From contig CAVERH010000006.1 in the NCBI GenBank assembly GCA_963618065.1, forward strand, positions 1 through 64,000: 64,000 bases of DNA, read 5' to 3'. Of this stretch, positions 31,785 to 40,372 are shown piece after piece (position 1 is the stretch's first letter; each line of letters begins with the position of its first letter). This stretch comes from Suilimivivens sp963618065 (GTDB taxonomy: Bacteria > Bacillota > Clostridia > Lachnospirales > Lachnospiraceae). The translations under genes and the position numbers were made by a program. The notes under the pieces are model-generated. The model searched no databases, was not told the origin of the DNA, and worked only from the letters and a program-made list of their open reading frames with translations.

Positions 31785-33968
31785 ATGAAACAGGTGGAAC
31801 TACTGGCACCTGCCGGTAATTATGAAGCATTGGAGGGCGCAATCTGCGCCGGAGCAGATGCCGTATATCTGGCAGGTAACCGTTTTGGTGCCAGGGCATA
31901 TGCAGATAACTTTACAGAAGAAGAGCTGTGCCGTGGGATCCGTATGGCACATATTTATGGCAGACGGATATATCTGACGGTGAATATTCTGGTGAAGGAG
32001 ACAGAGCTTCCGGAGCTTGTGACCTTCCTGCAGCCCTTATATGAAGCAGGTCTGGATGGTGCGATTGTACAGGATCTCGGGGCCATTCAGGTTATCCGGC
32101 GTTGCTTTCCTGATCTTCCTGTTCATGCAAGCACCCAGATGACGATTACCGGTCCGGATGGGGCTCGTTTCTTAAAGGAACAGGGAATCAGCAGAGTGGT
32201 TCCGGCAAGAGAGCTTTCCTTAAAAGAAATCCGGAGAATCAAGGAAGAAACCGGAATTGAAGTAGAAACCTTTATTCATGGAGCAATGTGTTACTGTTAT
32301 TCCGGACAATGTCTGTTCAGCAGTATCTTAGGCGGCCGGAGCGGTAACCGTGGACGATGCGCGCAGCCCTGCCGGCTTCCTTATAACATGAAGAATCAGA
32401 AGGAATGTTATCCCTTAAGCATGAAGGATATGTGCACGATTGAACTTCTTCCCGAACTGATTGAGGCAGGCATTGATTCCTTTAAGATTGAAGGCCGTAT
32501 GAAGAAGCCTGCATATGCTGCAGGAGTCACTTCGATTTATCGGAAATATATTGATTTATATTATAGCGGAAAGCCCTATCAGGTTGAGAAGCCCGATCTG
32601 GAATTTCTGTCCTCCCTGTATATCCGCAGTGAGGTGGGAGAGGGTTATTATCATCAGAAGAACGGCAGAAATATGATTACCCTGTCTTCTCCTGCGTATT
32701 CGAAAACCAGTGAGCAGGTATTGAAAACAATTGAAAACCAGTACCTGAAGCAGAAAAAGAAAGTGGAAATTGATGCTACCATTTCCCTTAAAAAAGGTGA
32801 ACCGTGTTTTCTGTTACTTACGGACGGTAACGTACAGGCCAGCGCCATTGGTTCTGTACCGCAGGAAGCGTTGAAACTGCCTTTAAAGGAAGAGGATGTC
32901 CGCAAACAGATGAATAAGCTGGGCAATACGGCATTTCTTCTCCGGGATCTGCAGATTCTGATGGAGGAAGATCTTTTTGTACCGGTCCGGGAACTCAACG
33001 ATCTGCGAAGAGAAGCGGTTCTTCATCTGGAAGAGGAGAGGATCCGTGAAAATGGCTTGCCCGGCTTACGTCATCGGGAAGAATCTCTTGCCTGTTCTGC
33101 TTTGACGGAACGGTCATCCGTGCAGAATATCCGTGGTGAATCGCAGGACAAGGCTCCGAAAATGCTGGATGTTTTCGTATCGACAAGGGAACAGTTTGAG
33201 GCCCTTTCCAAAGAACTTCCGATCCATCGGATCTATCTGGATTATTCCCTGCCTTCAGAGAAAGAGCTTCTTTCTGCTTCATGGGAGGAATGGAAAGGGA
33301 AGCTGTTTCTTGCAGGTTCCTATGTGATCCGCGAACATAACCGGAAAGATTTAAAGGACATGGAAGATGCACTGCGAAGTGGATGCTTTGAGGGTCTTTT
33401 GTTCCGTAATCTGGAAACCTATGCCTATATGAAGAAGGCCTTACCGGGGTGTAAGCTGGTTCCGGACCACAATCTGTACTTCTGGAATCACGAAACGGTA
33501 CAGTTCTGGGAAAACCGGATTACCGCATATACGCTTCCGTTGGAAGAGAATCAGGCCGAATGGAAGGAGCTTCTTGCAAAGGCTCCGACTGCTATGGAAG
33601 CATGTGCCCTTGTTTATGGACGGCTTCCGATGATGGTTACGGCAAACTGTATCGAGAGCACCTTGAAAAGCTGCCGGCATGAAGCAGGAATCAGTGTTCT
33701 TACAGACCGTTACAAGACTTCGTTTCCGGTACTGCATAACTGCCGGAGCTGTTATAATATCATCTATAACAGTGTACCGTTATCTCTTCATGCACTTGTT
33801 AAGAAGGACATGCGCGGCATTTCGGCTTACCGTCTCGACTTTACAACAGAAAACAGAGAAGAGACTGCGGCAGTTATACGTTATTTTGCGGATTTGTTAT
33901 CCGGAGTGGACGTGAAGCCCCCTTATCAGGAATATACAACGGGACATATAAAAAGAGGAGTGGAATAA
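31785..33968 (+). CDS. U32 family peptidase, RlhA-like with DUF3656
   Basis: 727 residues. The N-terminal TIM-barrel U32 part starts VELLAPAGNYEALEGAICAGADAVYL and contains the Cys-rich signature HGAMCYCYSGQCLFSSILGG with GRCAQPCR, which binds a cluster in the RNA-hydroxylating members. A DUF3656 (collagenase) segment follows, then a second Cys set near the C-terminus (NCIESTLKSC and HNCRSCYN). Domain order and length match RlhA, which hydroxylates a cytidine of 23S rRNA using prephenate, more than the short TrhP. Peptidase activity is doubtful. The stop overlaps the ftsW-like start (TAATG). Confidence 0.85.
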   Translation: MKQVELLAPAGNYEALEGAICAGADAVYLAGNRFGARAYADNFTEEELCRGIRMAHIYGRRIYLTVNILVKETELPELVTFLQPLYEAGLDGAIVQDLGAIQVIRRCFPDLPVHASTQMTITGPDGARFLKEQGISRVVPARELSLKEIRRIKEETGIEVETFIHGAMCYCYSGQCLFSSILGGRSGNRGRCAQPCRLPYNMKNQKECYPLSMKDMCTIELLPELIEAGIDSFKIEGRMKKPAYAAGVTSIYRKYIDLYYSGKPYQVEKPDLEFLSSLYIRSEVGEGYYHQKNGRNMITLSSPAYSKTSEQVLKTIENQYLKQKKKVEIDATISLKKGEPCFLLLTDGNVQASAIGSVPQEALKLPLKEEDVRKQMNKLGNTAFLLRDLQILMEEDLFVPVRELNDLRREAVLHLEEERIRENGLPGLRHREESLACSALTERSSVQNIRGESQDKAPKMLDVFVSTREQFEALSKELPIHRIYLDYSLPSEKELLSASWEEWKGKLFLAGSYVIREHNRKDLKDMEDALRSGCFEGLLFRNLETYAYMKKALPGCKLVPDHNLYFWNHETVQFWENRITAYTLPLEENQAEWKELLAKAPTAMEACALVYGRLPMMVTANCIESTLKSCRHEAGISVLTDRYKTSFPVLHNCRSCYNIIYNSVPLSLHALVKKDMRGISAYRLDFTTENREETAAVIRYFADLLSGVDVKPPYQEYTTGHIKRGVE

Positions 33969-35491
33969 TGGAATTATATGTCAGCGAGTTTTCCAAATAT
34001 GTAATTACATTATTAATTACATTATACACGTATGAATGTTTTGCCGTGTTCCGTTACGATAACGAAGAGGCGCGCAACGGCATCTATATCCGGCAGAATA
34101 TCCTGATGTTTGCGTTTCACTTTTGCAGCTTTCTGGTTATCTGCTTTGAAACAGGAGATTTTACTTACCTGTTCTTTTATGCGTTCCAGCAGATTCTGCT
34201 GTTTGCAGCCATTGTGCTGTACCGCATGATTTACCCGAAAGCCAACCGGCTGATTGTCAACAACATGTGTATGCTGCTTAGTATCGGCTTTGTAATTTTA
34301 ACGCGTCTTGATATGAAAAAAGCAGTGAAACAATTTATTATTGTGGCGGGATCCCTGACGATTGCTCTTCTGATCCCGTTCCTGATCGAAAAGATGCGTT
34401 TTTTGAGAAATCTGAAGTGGATTTATGCAGCGGTTGGTATTCTTGCACTTTCCGTGGTTCTGATTCTTGGACAGACCACCTATGGAAGTAAGCTTTCCTA
34501 TTCGATCGGAGGCGTTACCTTTCAGCCGTCCGAGTTTGTTAAGATCTTATTTGTATTTTTTGTAGCAAGTGCATTATATGAAGCCTCGGGATTCTTGGAG
34601 GTCTTTACAACGGCTGTGGTTGCAGCGGCACATGTAATTGTGCTGGTGATTTCAAAGGATCTCGGAAGTGCCCTGATATTCTTTGTGGTATATGTCCTGA
34701 TGGTCTATGTGGCAACGAAGAATCTGCTCTATGTATTGGCAGGCGCCGGAGGCGGTGCAGTGGCTGCTTATATTGCATTCAGGGTGTTCCGGCATGTACA
34801 GGTACGTGTACAGGCCTGGAAGGATCCGTGGAGTGTCATTGACTCTGCAGGCTATCAGATTACCCAGTCCTTGTTTGCCATATCAAGCGGCGGCTTCTTT
34901 GGCCTTGGACTGTACAAGGGGACACCGGAATCCATTCCGACGGTTGAAGCAGATTTTATTTTCTCTGCGATTGCGGAAGAGCTTGGCATTCTGTTTGCTG
35001 TCTGCCTGATTCTGATCTGCGTGAGCTGCTTTATTATGTTTATGAATATCTCCATCCGGCTGAATGACAGGTTTTATCAGCTGATTGCATTTGGTCTTGG
35101 TGTAACCTATATTTTTCAGGTCTTTCTTACGATTGGCGGCGGTACGAAGTTCATTCCGCTTACCGGCGTGACCCTGCCATTAATCAGTTACGGCGGAAGC
35201 TCGGTACTTACTACGCTAATGATGTTTGCGATTGTAGAAGGGCTTTATGTTCTGCGACAGAAGGAAATCGAAGAGCAGATGCGCCTGAAACGGCGAAGAC
35301 GCCCGGGTGTTCCAAACGGATCCGGACGGAGACGCCCTACAACCGAAAAAATAGTACGGACGGAGCGTCAGGATCGGCCGGGCAGACCGGTACATCCTTC
35401 CGAGGTTGAGGACGATGATTTTATCGAAGACTGGAATGGATCAGAGAATGAACCAGAGAATGAAGGAGAAGAATTTGAAGGTGAAGAATAA
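33968..35491 (+). CDS. FtsW/RodA/SpoVE family peptidoglycan polymerase
   Basis: 507 residues with about ten to eleven hydrophobic segments. Family motifs: GGVTFQPSEFVKILFVFFVAS, SKDLGSALIFFV, and the C-terminal signature GVTLPLISYGGSS. It polymerises glycan strands from lipid II with a class B PBP, and such a PBP is encoded next. Beyond the last segment lies a 90-residue hydrophilic tail, first basic (RLKRRRRPGVPNGSGRRR) then acidic. It shares a base with the U32 stop and overlaps the PBP start. Which of the division, elongation or sporulation roles it plays cannot be set from sequence alone. Confidence 0.9.
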   Translation: MELYVSEFSKYVITLLITLYTYECFAVFRYDNEEARNGIYIRQNILMFAFHFCSFLVICFETGDFTYLFFYAFQQILLFAAIVLYRMIYPKANRLIVNNMCMLLSIGFVILTRLDMKKAVKQFIIVAGSLTIALLIPFLIEKMRFLRNLKWIYAAVGILALSVVLILGQTTYGSKLSYSIGGVTFQPSEFVKILFVFFVASALYEASGFLEVFTTAVVAAAHVIVLVISKDLGSALIFFVVYVLMVYVATKNLLYVLAGAGGGAVAAYIAFRVFRHVQVRVQAWKDPWSVIDSAGYQITQSLFAISSGGFFGLGLYKGTPESIPTVEADFIFSAIAEELGILFAVCLILICVSCFIMFMNISIRLNDRFYQLIAFGLGVTYIFQVFLTIGGGTKFIPLTGVTLPLISYGGSSVLTTLMMFAIVEGLYVLRQKEIEEQMRLKRRRRPGVPNGSGRRRPTTEKIVRTERQDRPGRPVHPSEVEDDDFIEDWNGSENEPENEGEEFEGEE

Positions 35492-36932
35492 TCATACACC
35501 GAAGAAGAAATCCCAGAAGAAAAAGAATCCGGAAATTATGGTGGTGACTTGGTTTTTTACATTGTTACTGCTTTCCATGTCCGGCTATATTATTTATTAT
35601 TCCGCAACTCATAAGCAGGAGCTGATTAATAACAGCTATAACGGGCGTCAGCAGATGCTTTTAGCGCAGAACCGCCGGGGCAGCATTTATTCCGGAGATG
35701 GTCAGCTTCTGGCACAGACCGTTGAAAACGAGGACGGAAAGGAAGTACGTGAATACCCATACGGAAATTTGTTTTCCCATGTGGTAGGCTATGCTGTTAA
35801 TGGAAAAATGGGACTGGAATCCCAGTGCAATTATTATCTGATCAATTCCAATGCGCCGCTTTCCCAGAAGGCTTCTCTGGAAGCAAAGGGCGAGAAATAT
35901 CCGGGAGATAATGTCTATACGACACTGGATACAAGCCTGCAGCAGGTAGCTTCTACGGCACTTGGTGTTTACCGGGGAGCCATTATTGTGACAGAGCCGC
36001 AGACCGGAAGAATTCTGGCAATGGTATCCCACCCGGATTTTGACCCGTCTACAGTGGCTCAGGAATGGGATAATTATTTGCAGGATACGGAAAGCGGGAT
36101 CCTGCTTAACCGAGTCACACAGGGGCAGTATCCACCGGGGTCTACCTTTAAAATTATTACTTCCTTAGAATATATCCGGGAGCATCCGGACACTTATCAG
36201 AATTACAGGTATCAATGTGTCGGTTCCATTAAATGGGGAGAAGACCGGATTCAATGTTATCATGGCTCAGTGCATGGCTCGGTGGATTTCACGAAATCCT
36301 TTGCCAAGTCCTGTAATACCTCTTATGCCAATATCGGACTTTCCCTTGAACGGAACAGGTTCGGTGATACATTAAACCAGCTTCTCTTTAATCAGAAGCT
36401 GCCGGTTTCCTTCCAGCATTCGGTAAGCAATCTGGTTGTGGATGAGAATACATCGGATGCGGACATGATGCAGATTTCGATCGGGCAGGGAGCTGCCGGG
36501 ATCACGCCTCTGCAGTTAAACATGATTACCTGTGCAATTGCCAATAACGGAAAACTCATGAAGCCTTATCTGGTAGACTCCGTGAAAAACAGTGCCGGGA
36601 GCATTACCAAGGAGTTCAAACCATCTGCTTACGGAGAACTGATGACGGAAACGGAAGCAGCCGCCATGCAGGATCTGATGGAGGCCGTTGTTACAGAAGG
36701 CACCGCGTCACGGTTAAAAGGCTTATCCTATACGGCTGCGGGCAAAACAGGATCTGCGGAATACGGTACAGTAAAGGGGGAAAGCCATGCCTGGTTTACC
36801 GGGTACGCACCGGCGGAAAATCCGCAGGTCTGTGTTACAATTATTATTGAGGGAGCCGGAGCCGGAGGCGATTATGCTGTTCCGATTGCAAAGCGGATTT
36901 TTGATGCATACCTGACAGAGCCACAGTCCTGA
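35475..36932 (+). CDS. Class B penicillin-binding protein (transpeptidase)
   Basis: 485 residues: basic N-terminus, one transmembrane anchor (VVTWFFTLLLLSMSGYIIYYS), a short linker domain and the transpeptidase domain with its three motifs, STFK in PPGSTFKI, SCN in FAKSCNTSYAN, and KTGS in AAGKTGSAEYG. It cross-links peptidoglycan together with the FtsW/RodA protein encoded upstream. The proposed start is TTG 35475, 6 bases after AAGGAG and overlapping the preceding gene by 17 bases; ATG 35460 in frame is the alternative. The PBP dimerisation domain is short compared with FtsI. Confidence 0.92.
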   Translation: MKVKNNHTPKKKSQKKKNPEIMVVTWFFTLLLLSMSGYIIYYSATHKQELINNSYNGRQQMLLAQNRRGSIYSGDGQLLAQTVENEDGKEVREYPYGNLFSHVVGYAVNGKMGLESQCNYYLINSNAPLSQKASLEAKGEKYPGDNVYTTLDTSLQQVASTALGVYRGAIIVTEPQTGRILAMVSHPDFDPSTVAQEWDNYLQDTESGILLNRVTQGQYPPGSTFKIITSLEYIREHPDTYQNYRYQCVGSIKWGEDRIQCYHGSVHGSVDFTKSFAKSCNTSYANIGLSLERNRFGDTLNQLLFNQKLPVSFQHSVSNLVVDENTSDADMMQISIGQGAAGITPLQLNMITCAIANNGKLMKPYLVDSVKNSAGSITKEFKPSAYGELMTETEAAAMQDLMEAVVTEGTASRLKGLSYTAAGKTGSAEYGTVKGESHAWFTGYAPAENPQVCVTIIIEGAGAGGDYAVPIAKRIFDAYLTEPQS

Positions 36933-36970
36933 AAGAAAAGGCATACACAGACAGGAGGAGCAATTTCTGT

Positions 36971-37297
36971 ATGAAATTTTATAAGGATCTCTATGTAGGA
37001 GAAACAGTTGAGCATGTAGGGATGATAAAACAAAAATTGAAGATTCACGCAATGGTACGGGTTTATCTGGTTACACTTGCTTATGGAGACGATCAGTTGG
37101 AAATCTATTCTTCCGTGTTGTTAAAACAGAAATATTTCAGAAAGCACGCACCGATTATTATCGGAATTGCTTCGGATTATGAAGAAGCGGTTGCTATTGT
37201 GCAGCAGATAGTGGAAGAAAGCCTTGAAAGAACCGGGAAATGTGACCTCAAGGAATATTTGAAGCTCAGAGTAAAAGATCAGAGGAAAGGTTTGTAA
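36971..37297 (+). CDS. Conserved protein of unknown function (DUF6145-like)
   Basis: 108 residues, soluble, alpha/beta in look (VRVYLVTLAYGDDQLEIYSS, then IIIGIASDYEEAVAIVQQIVEE). It resembles small conserved proteins of Lachnospiraceae found between the PBP and ytfI genes; the DUF number is from memory. RBS AGGAGGAG, ATG 36971. The 3-base gap to the DUF2953 gene suggests cotranscription with the sporulation genes. No catalytic motif is recognisable. Confidence 0.65.
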   Translation: MKFYKDLYVGETVEHVGMIKQKLKIHAMVRVYLVTLAYGDDQLEIYSSVLLKQKYFRKHAPIIIGIASDYEEAVAIVQQIVEESLERTGKCDLKEYLKLRVKDQRKGL

Positions 37298-37300
37298 TAC

Positions 37301-38272
37301 ATGGGAATGGTAATTTTGGCCATACTGAAAATCATAGGAATCATATTGCTTATTGTTTTGGGACTGATTCTGCTCCTTCTGTTACTGGTACTTTTTGTGC
37401 CGATCCGTTACCGGATTGATGCTTCGAAGGATGCAGAGGGCGAACAGCAGATTCATGCACTGGTTAAGGTGACGTGGCTTTTTCATCTTCTGAACATCCG
37501 GTTTCTTTATCCGGAGGAAGCGTATTTGCGTGTAAGAATAGCCTGCTTTACCCTGTTCCGGTCGGATCGGCCATCGAAAGAGGCAGCGTCCGCTGAAAAA
37601 AAAGCTGAATCAGATCAAAAGGTGGGGGAAAAAACCAGGGCTTTAAAGGTATCCAAAGAAGATTTTGAGTCCTCTATGCCGGAAGAAGATACTCTGCTTG
37701 CCACAGAAGATACAGCACATACCGAAGCAAACCCGGAGTCAGCAGAAGTCAGAGAAAAAGAGGAAGAAGCAGATTCCGAGGAAACAACCTCAAAGTGGGA
37801 GCTGCTGTGCGAGAAAATGATCTGGTGTATTCAGAAGCTCTGGGGGCTGCTTAAAAATATCCGGTACACAATTCAGTCAATCTATGATAAGATAAGGAAT
37901 ATCATTCATCACATCCGATATTACTATAAGATATTCCACAGTGACCTGTTTCACCGTACATGGGAGAAGTGCTCGAAGGAAGCGTTACGGCTCTTAAAGG
38001 GCATTGCCCCACGGAAGGTTAAGGGCTATCTGCATATCGGAATGGAGGATCCGGCAACCACCGGACAGATTCTTGGCTATTACGGAATGTTGTATCCTCT
38101 GATCGGAGGACATATTGATGTGATTCCGGATTTTGATCAGGTAATCTTAGAGGGATCACTTAAGATCCAGGGGCGTATTACATTGTTTCGGGCAGTAAGA
38201 ACGGCATGTGCCATTTATTTTAATAAAGATTTACGAAAACTCATCAGGCTGTTGAAAAGGGAGGTAGCATAA
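37301..38272 (+). CDS. ytfI: DUF2953 domain protein (YtfI-like, sporulation-linked)
   Basis: 323 residues: N-terminal transmembrane helix (IIGIILLIVLGLILLLLLLV) followed by FVPIRYRIDAS, an acidic Glu/Ser-rich middle (about 85-165) and the conserved DUF2953 C-terminus with DPATTGQILGYYGMLYPLIGG and FNKDLRKLIRLLKREVA. In Bacillus ytfI lies directly before ytfJ, and the same order is present here with a one-base overlap. A role at the spore surface or in germination is inferred from that order. Confidence 0.82.
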   Translation: MGMVILAILKIIGIILLIVLGLILLLLLLVLFVPIRYRIDASKDAEGEQQIHALVKVTWLFHLLNIRFLYPEEAYLRVRIACFTLFRSDRPSKEAASAEKKAESDQKVGEKTRALKVSKEDFESSMPEEDTLLATEDTAHTEANPESAEVREKEEEADSEETTSKWELLCEKMIWCIQKLWGLLKNIRYTIQSIYDKIRNIIHHIRYYYKIFHSDLFHRTWEKCSKEALRLLKGIAPRKVKGYLHIGMEDPATTGQILGYYGMLYPLIGGHIDVIPDFDQVILEGSLKIQGRITLFRAVRTACAIYFNKDLRKLIRLLKREVA

Positions 38273-38673
38273 TGGCTGATAATAATAATTTTGCAGGAGT
38301 GATTGAATCCTTGATGAAGGGAATGAATACGGTGTTATCTACGAAAACGGTAGTTGGGGAAGCAACGCAGATCGGCGATACGATCATTCTGCCGCTTGTA
38401 GATGTTTCCTTTGGTGTTGGAGCAGGAGCCTCCGCAGGAGATAAGAAGAATGGCGGCGGCGGTGGTTTCAGCGGTAAGATGACCCCGAGTGCCGTACTTG
38501 TCATTAAAAACGGTTCCACGAAGCTGGTCAACATCAAGAATCAGGATACCATGACGAAGGTGCTTGATTTGATCCCTGATATCGTAGACAAGTTTACGGC
38601 TCCGAAGGAAGAGATGATCGACGATGATGCAGCTGTAGAAGCAGCTTTTCCGGAAGAGAAAAAGGAAGCATAG
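38272..38673 (+). CDS. gerW: GerW family sporulation protein (YtfJ)
   Basis: 133 residues. Typical features: VIESLMKGMNTVLSTKTVVGE, TIILPLVDVSFGVGAG, the glycine run SAGDKKNGGGGGFSGKMTPSAVLVI, and a variable acidic tail. In Bacillus GerW/YtfJ is needed for germination with L-alanine. The gene begins in the stop of ytfI. Its presence points to a spore-former or a lineage retaining spore genes. Confidence 0.93.
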   Translation: MADNNNFAGVIESLMKGMNTVLSTKTVVGEATQIGDTIILPLVDVSFGVGAGASAGDKKNGGGGGFSGKMTPSAVLVIKNGSTKLVNIKNQDTMTKVLDLIPDIVDKFTAPKEEMIDDDAAVEAAFPEEKKEA

Positions 38674-38743
38674 TATTCCGTTCTGCATGGAAATGGATCG
38701 TGCTGCATAGAATAAGATAAGAATCCGATTATGAGGATGACTC

Positions 38744-38887
38744 TTGAAAAAATTAATTGGTTTTATCGCATTCTGGATTGCGGTTGGAATGGTTTTAATG
38801 CTGCTTTTAACGCATCATTATCTGATTGCGCTGCTTATTATCGGATTGTTACTGTTAATCGGATACAATTGTTATTATTGTGGATAA
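38744..38887 (+). CDS. 47-residue membrane peptide with TTG start
   Basis: A TTG at 38744 follows TGAGGATGACTC and opens a frame MKKLIGFIAFWIAVGM-V-L-M-L-L, then THHYLIALLIIGLLLLIGY and ending NCYYCG. It has two short hydrophobic stretches separated by THH and ends in a CxxC-like Cys pair. It fills the gap between gerW and the coiled-coil gene, which begins 25 bases after its stop with its own ribosome binding site. The even spacing, start, RBS and amphipathic make-up favour a real gene, possibly spore-associated. Confidence 0.6.
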   Translation: MKKLIGFIAFWIAVGMVLMLLLTHHYLIALLIIGLLLLIGYNCYYCG

Positions 38888-38912
38888 CGGGGCTGTGCCC
38901 GGAGGAGATACC

Positions 38913-39491
38913 ATGGACGGTGAGCGGAAGGGGAAGCCGGTCGACTGTCGCGATGATTTTGAGAAAATTCTGGTGACAGGAGATGCGGAAGAATTAAATG
39001 AACTGAAGGGATGGCTGTTTCGGGAAAACATCCGTCTTGAAATGGAGCGCAGTGAATTTCTTCATACACAGGAGAAATTCATTGAAGAGCGCGCCCAGTT
39101 CCGGGATGAAATGCTGGAAGTAAACCGGAAACTGGTCATTGAACGGAAGCGTTTAAAGCAGGACGAGCAGTTCTTTGATAAGAAAATGGAAATCCTGAAA
39201 AATGGCTTTATCCAACTGGATGCTGAGCGGAAAGCCTTTGAAAAAGAAAAGCTGCAGTTTCATTCCGAACAGAAGGTACACGAACGGGAACTTCACAGAG
39301 AGCGGAACGATCAGATTGCAGAAATGCTTTTTCAGGGGGTAAACAGCCAGCTTGCATTGAAGAAGCGTTACCGGGATCTGTTAAAGATGTTTCATCCGGA
39401 CAATGTGGCAGGAGATACTGAAATGGTTCTTGTCATCAACCGGATTTATGAAGAATTGAAGAGAAGCTATGAATTCGGTCGCTGGGCATAA
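38913..39491 (+). CDS. Coiled-coil protein with J-domain-like C-terminus
   Basis: 192 residues. Most of the protein (about 25-140) is a highly charged long coiled coil (LFRENIRLEMERSEF, RAQFRDEMLEVNRKLVIERKR). The last 50 residues read YRDLLKMFHPDNVAGD and then INRIYEELKRSYEFGRW, matching helix II, the HPD tripeptide and helix III of a DnaJ domain. The HPD can stimulate DnaK. Start 38913 is fixed by GGAGGAG six bases ahead. A J-like domain at the C-terminus of a coiled coil is not the usual DnaJ layout. Confidence 0.75.
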   Translation: MDGERKGKPVDCRDDFEKILVTGDAEELNELKGWLFRENIRLEMERSEFLHTQEKFIEERAQFRDEMLEVNRKLVIERKRLKQDEQFFDKKMEILKNGFIQLDAERKAFEKEKLQFHSEQKVHERELHRERNDQIAEMLFQGVNSQLALKKRYRDLLKMFHPDNVAGDTEMVLVINRIYEELKRSYEFGRWA

Positions 39492-39538
39492 GCAGGAAAC
39501 GAAGCCGGAAGTCAAAAGAGCAGATCATAGAACCGCAA

Positions 39539-39566
39539 GAAAAGGGCAAGCGAAAATCGCTTGCCC
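39539..39566 (-). terminator. Terminator of rpmB (minus strand)
   Basis: A perfect 10-bp stem GGGCAAGCGA/TCGCTTGCCC with a 3-base loop. Read on the minus strand it is followed by TTTTCTT, so it ends the rpmB transcript. On the plus strand the T run is missing. Confidence 0.8.
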
Positions 39567-39599
39567 AAGTCATTTGTTTTCATTTAATCAATCCGGAAA

Positions 39600-39785
39600 T
39601 TAAGCACGTTCAACAGCTCCGGACTTCAGGCAGTTTGTGCAAACATGCATTCTTTTGGAAGCTCCGTTTACTTTACACTTAACACTTTTGATGTTAGAAT
39701 TCCAGATTCTGTTAGATCTTCTATGAGAATGGCTGACGTTATTTCCAAAATGTACGCCCTTACCACAAATATCACATTTAGCCAT
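39600..39785 (-). CDS. rpmB: 50S ribosomal protein L28
   Basis: 61 residues: AKCDICGKGVHFGNNVSHSHRRSNR and a C-terminal HVCTNCLKSGAVERA. The four cysteines (CDIC, CTNC) make the zinc-binding form. Start 39785 follows TTAGGAGGTG on the minus strand. It is divergent from the Asp23 gene, an arrangement conserved in Firmicutes. Confidence 0.97.
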   Translation of the reverse strand: MAKCDICGKGVHFGNNVSHSHRRSNRIWNSNIKSVKCKVNGASKRMHVCTNCLKSGAVERA

Positions 39786-39827
39786 CGTAGCACCTCCTAA
39801 CAATTTAAATATAACCGCAACAGTTGT

Positions 39828-39856
39828 ATAATAGCAGATATCCTTATAGAATGCAA
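39828..39856 (-). promoter_or_regulatory. Promoter of rpmB
   Basis: On the minus strand TTGCAT (39856-39851), 17-base spacer, TATTAT (39833-39828). Confidence 0.65.
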
Positions 39857-39907
39857 GCGGAAATTTTACATGTTTTTGAAAATTATGATATTTTTTTGAA
39901 AAATTGG

Positions 39908-39936
39908 TTTCATTTTTTGCGGACAGAGGTTATAAT
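39908..39936 (+). promoter_or_regulatory. Promoter of the Asp23/FakA genes
   Basis: Perfect TATAAT at 39931-39936 with TTTCAT 17 bases upstream (39908-39913); the -35 is weak. Confidence 0.5.
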
Positions 39937-39971
39937 ACCTAATATATGTTTAAAAAGAAGGAGGGCTACTT

Positions 39972-40358
39972 ATGAAATCTTCTACAACGAAGTATTCAAA
40001 TAAAATGACTTCAATTAATACCAGCATGGGAAATATTTCCATTGACAATGAAGCGATTGCACAGTATGCAGGCAGCGTTGCAATGGAATGCTTTGGTGTT
40101 GTCGGTATGGCGGGAATCAATATGAGGGATGGTCTTGTGAAGCTTCTTAAGCTCGACAGCATGACCCGCGGAATCAATGTTATGGTTCGTAATAATAAGC
40201 TGGTAATCAATTTTCATATTATTGTCGCCTATGGCGTAAGTATCCTTGCTGTATCCAATAATCTGATCAGCAATGTGAAATATAAGGTAGAGGAATTTAC
40301 CGGAATCGAAATTGAGAAAATAAACATCTTTGTCGAAGGTGTAAAAGTGATTGATTAG
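39972..40358 (+). CDS. Asp23/Gls24 family envelope stress response protein
   Basis: 128 residues. The core GNISIDNEAIAQYAGSVAMECFGVVGM and IVAYGVSILAVSNNLISNVKYKVEEFTG is typical. Gene order rpmB (divergent), this gene, FakA-like kinase, recG is the Bacillus yloU-yloV-recG neighbourhood, so this is the YloU-type paralogue. Its role is at the cell envelope, possibly linked to fatty acid use by the next gene. RBS AAGGAGG; FakA starts 14 bases downstream. Confidence 0.93.
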   Translation: MKSSTTKYSNKMTSINTSMGNISIDNEAIAQYAGSVAMECFGVVGMAGINMRDGLVKLLKLDSMTRGINVMVRNNKLVINFHIIVAYGVSILAVSNNLISNVKYKVEEFTGIEIEKINIFVEGVKVID

Positions 40359-40372
40359 GAGGAAGCTTTACA

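Noticed and set aside
38731..38976. Plus-strand frame of 81 residues overlapping the membrane peptide
   Set aside because: Frame shares the region with the 47-residue hydrophobic peptide but has a poor start and a Trp/Cys/Asn-rich composition; the TTG frame has the better ribosome binding site.
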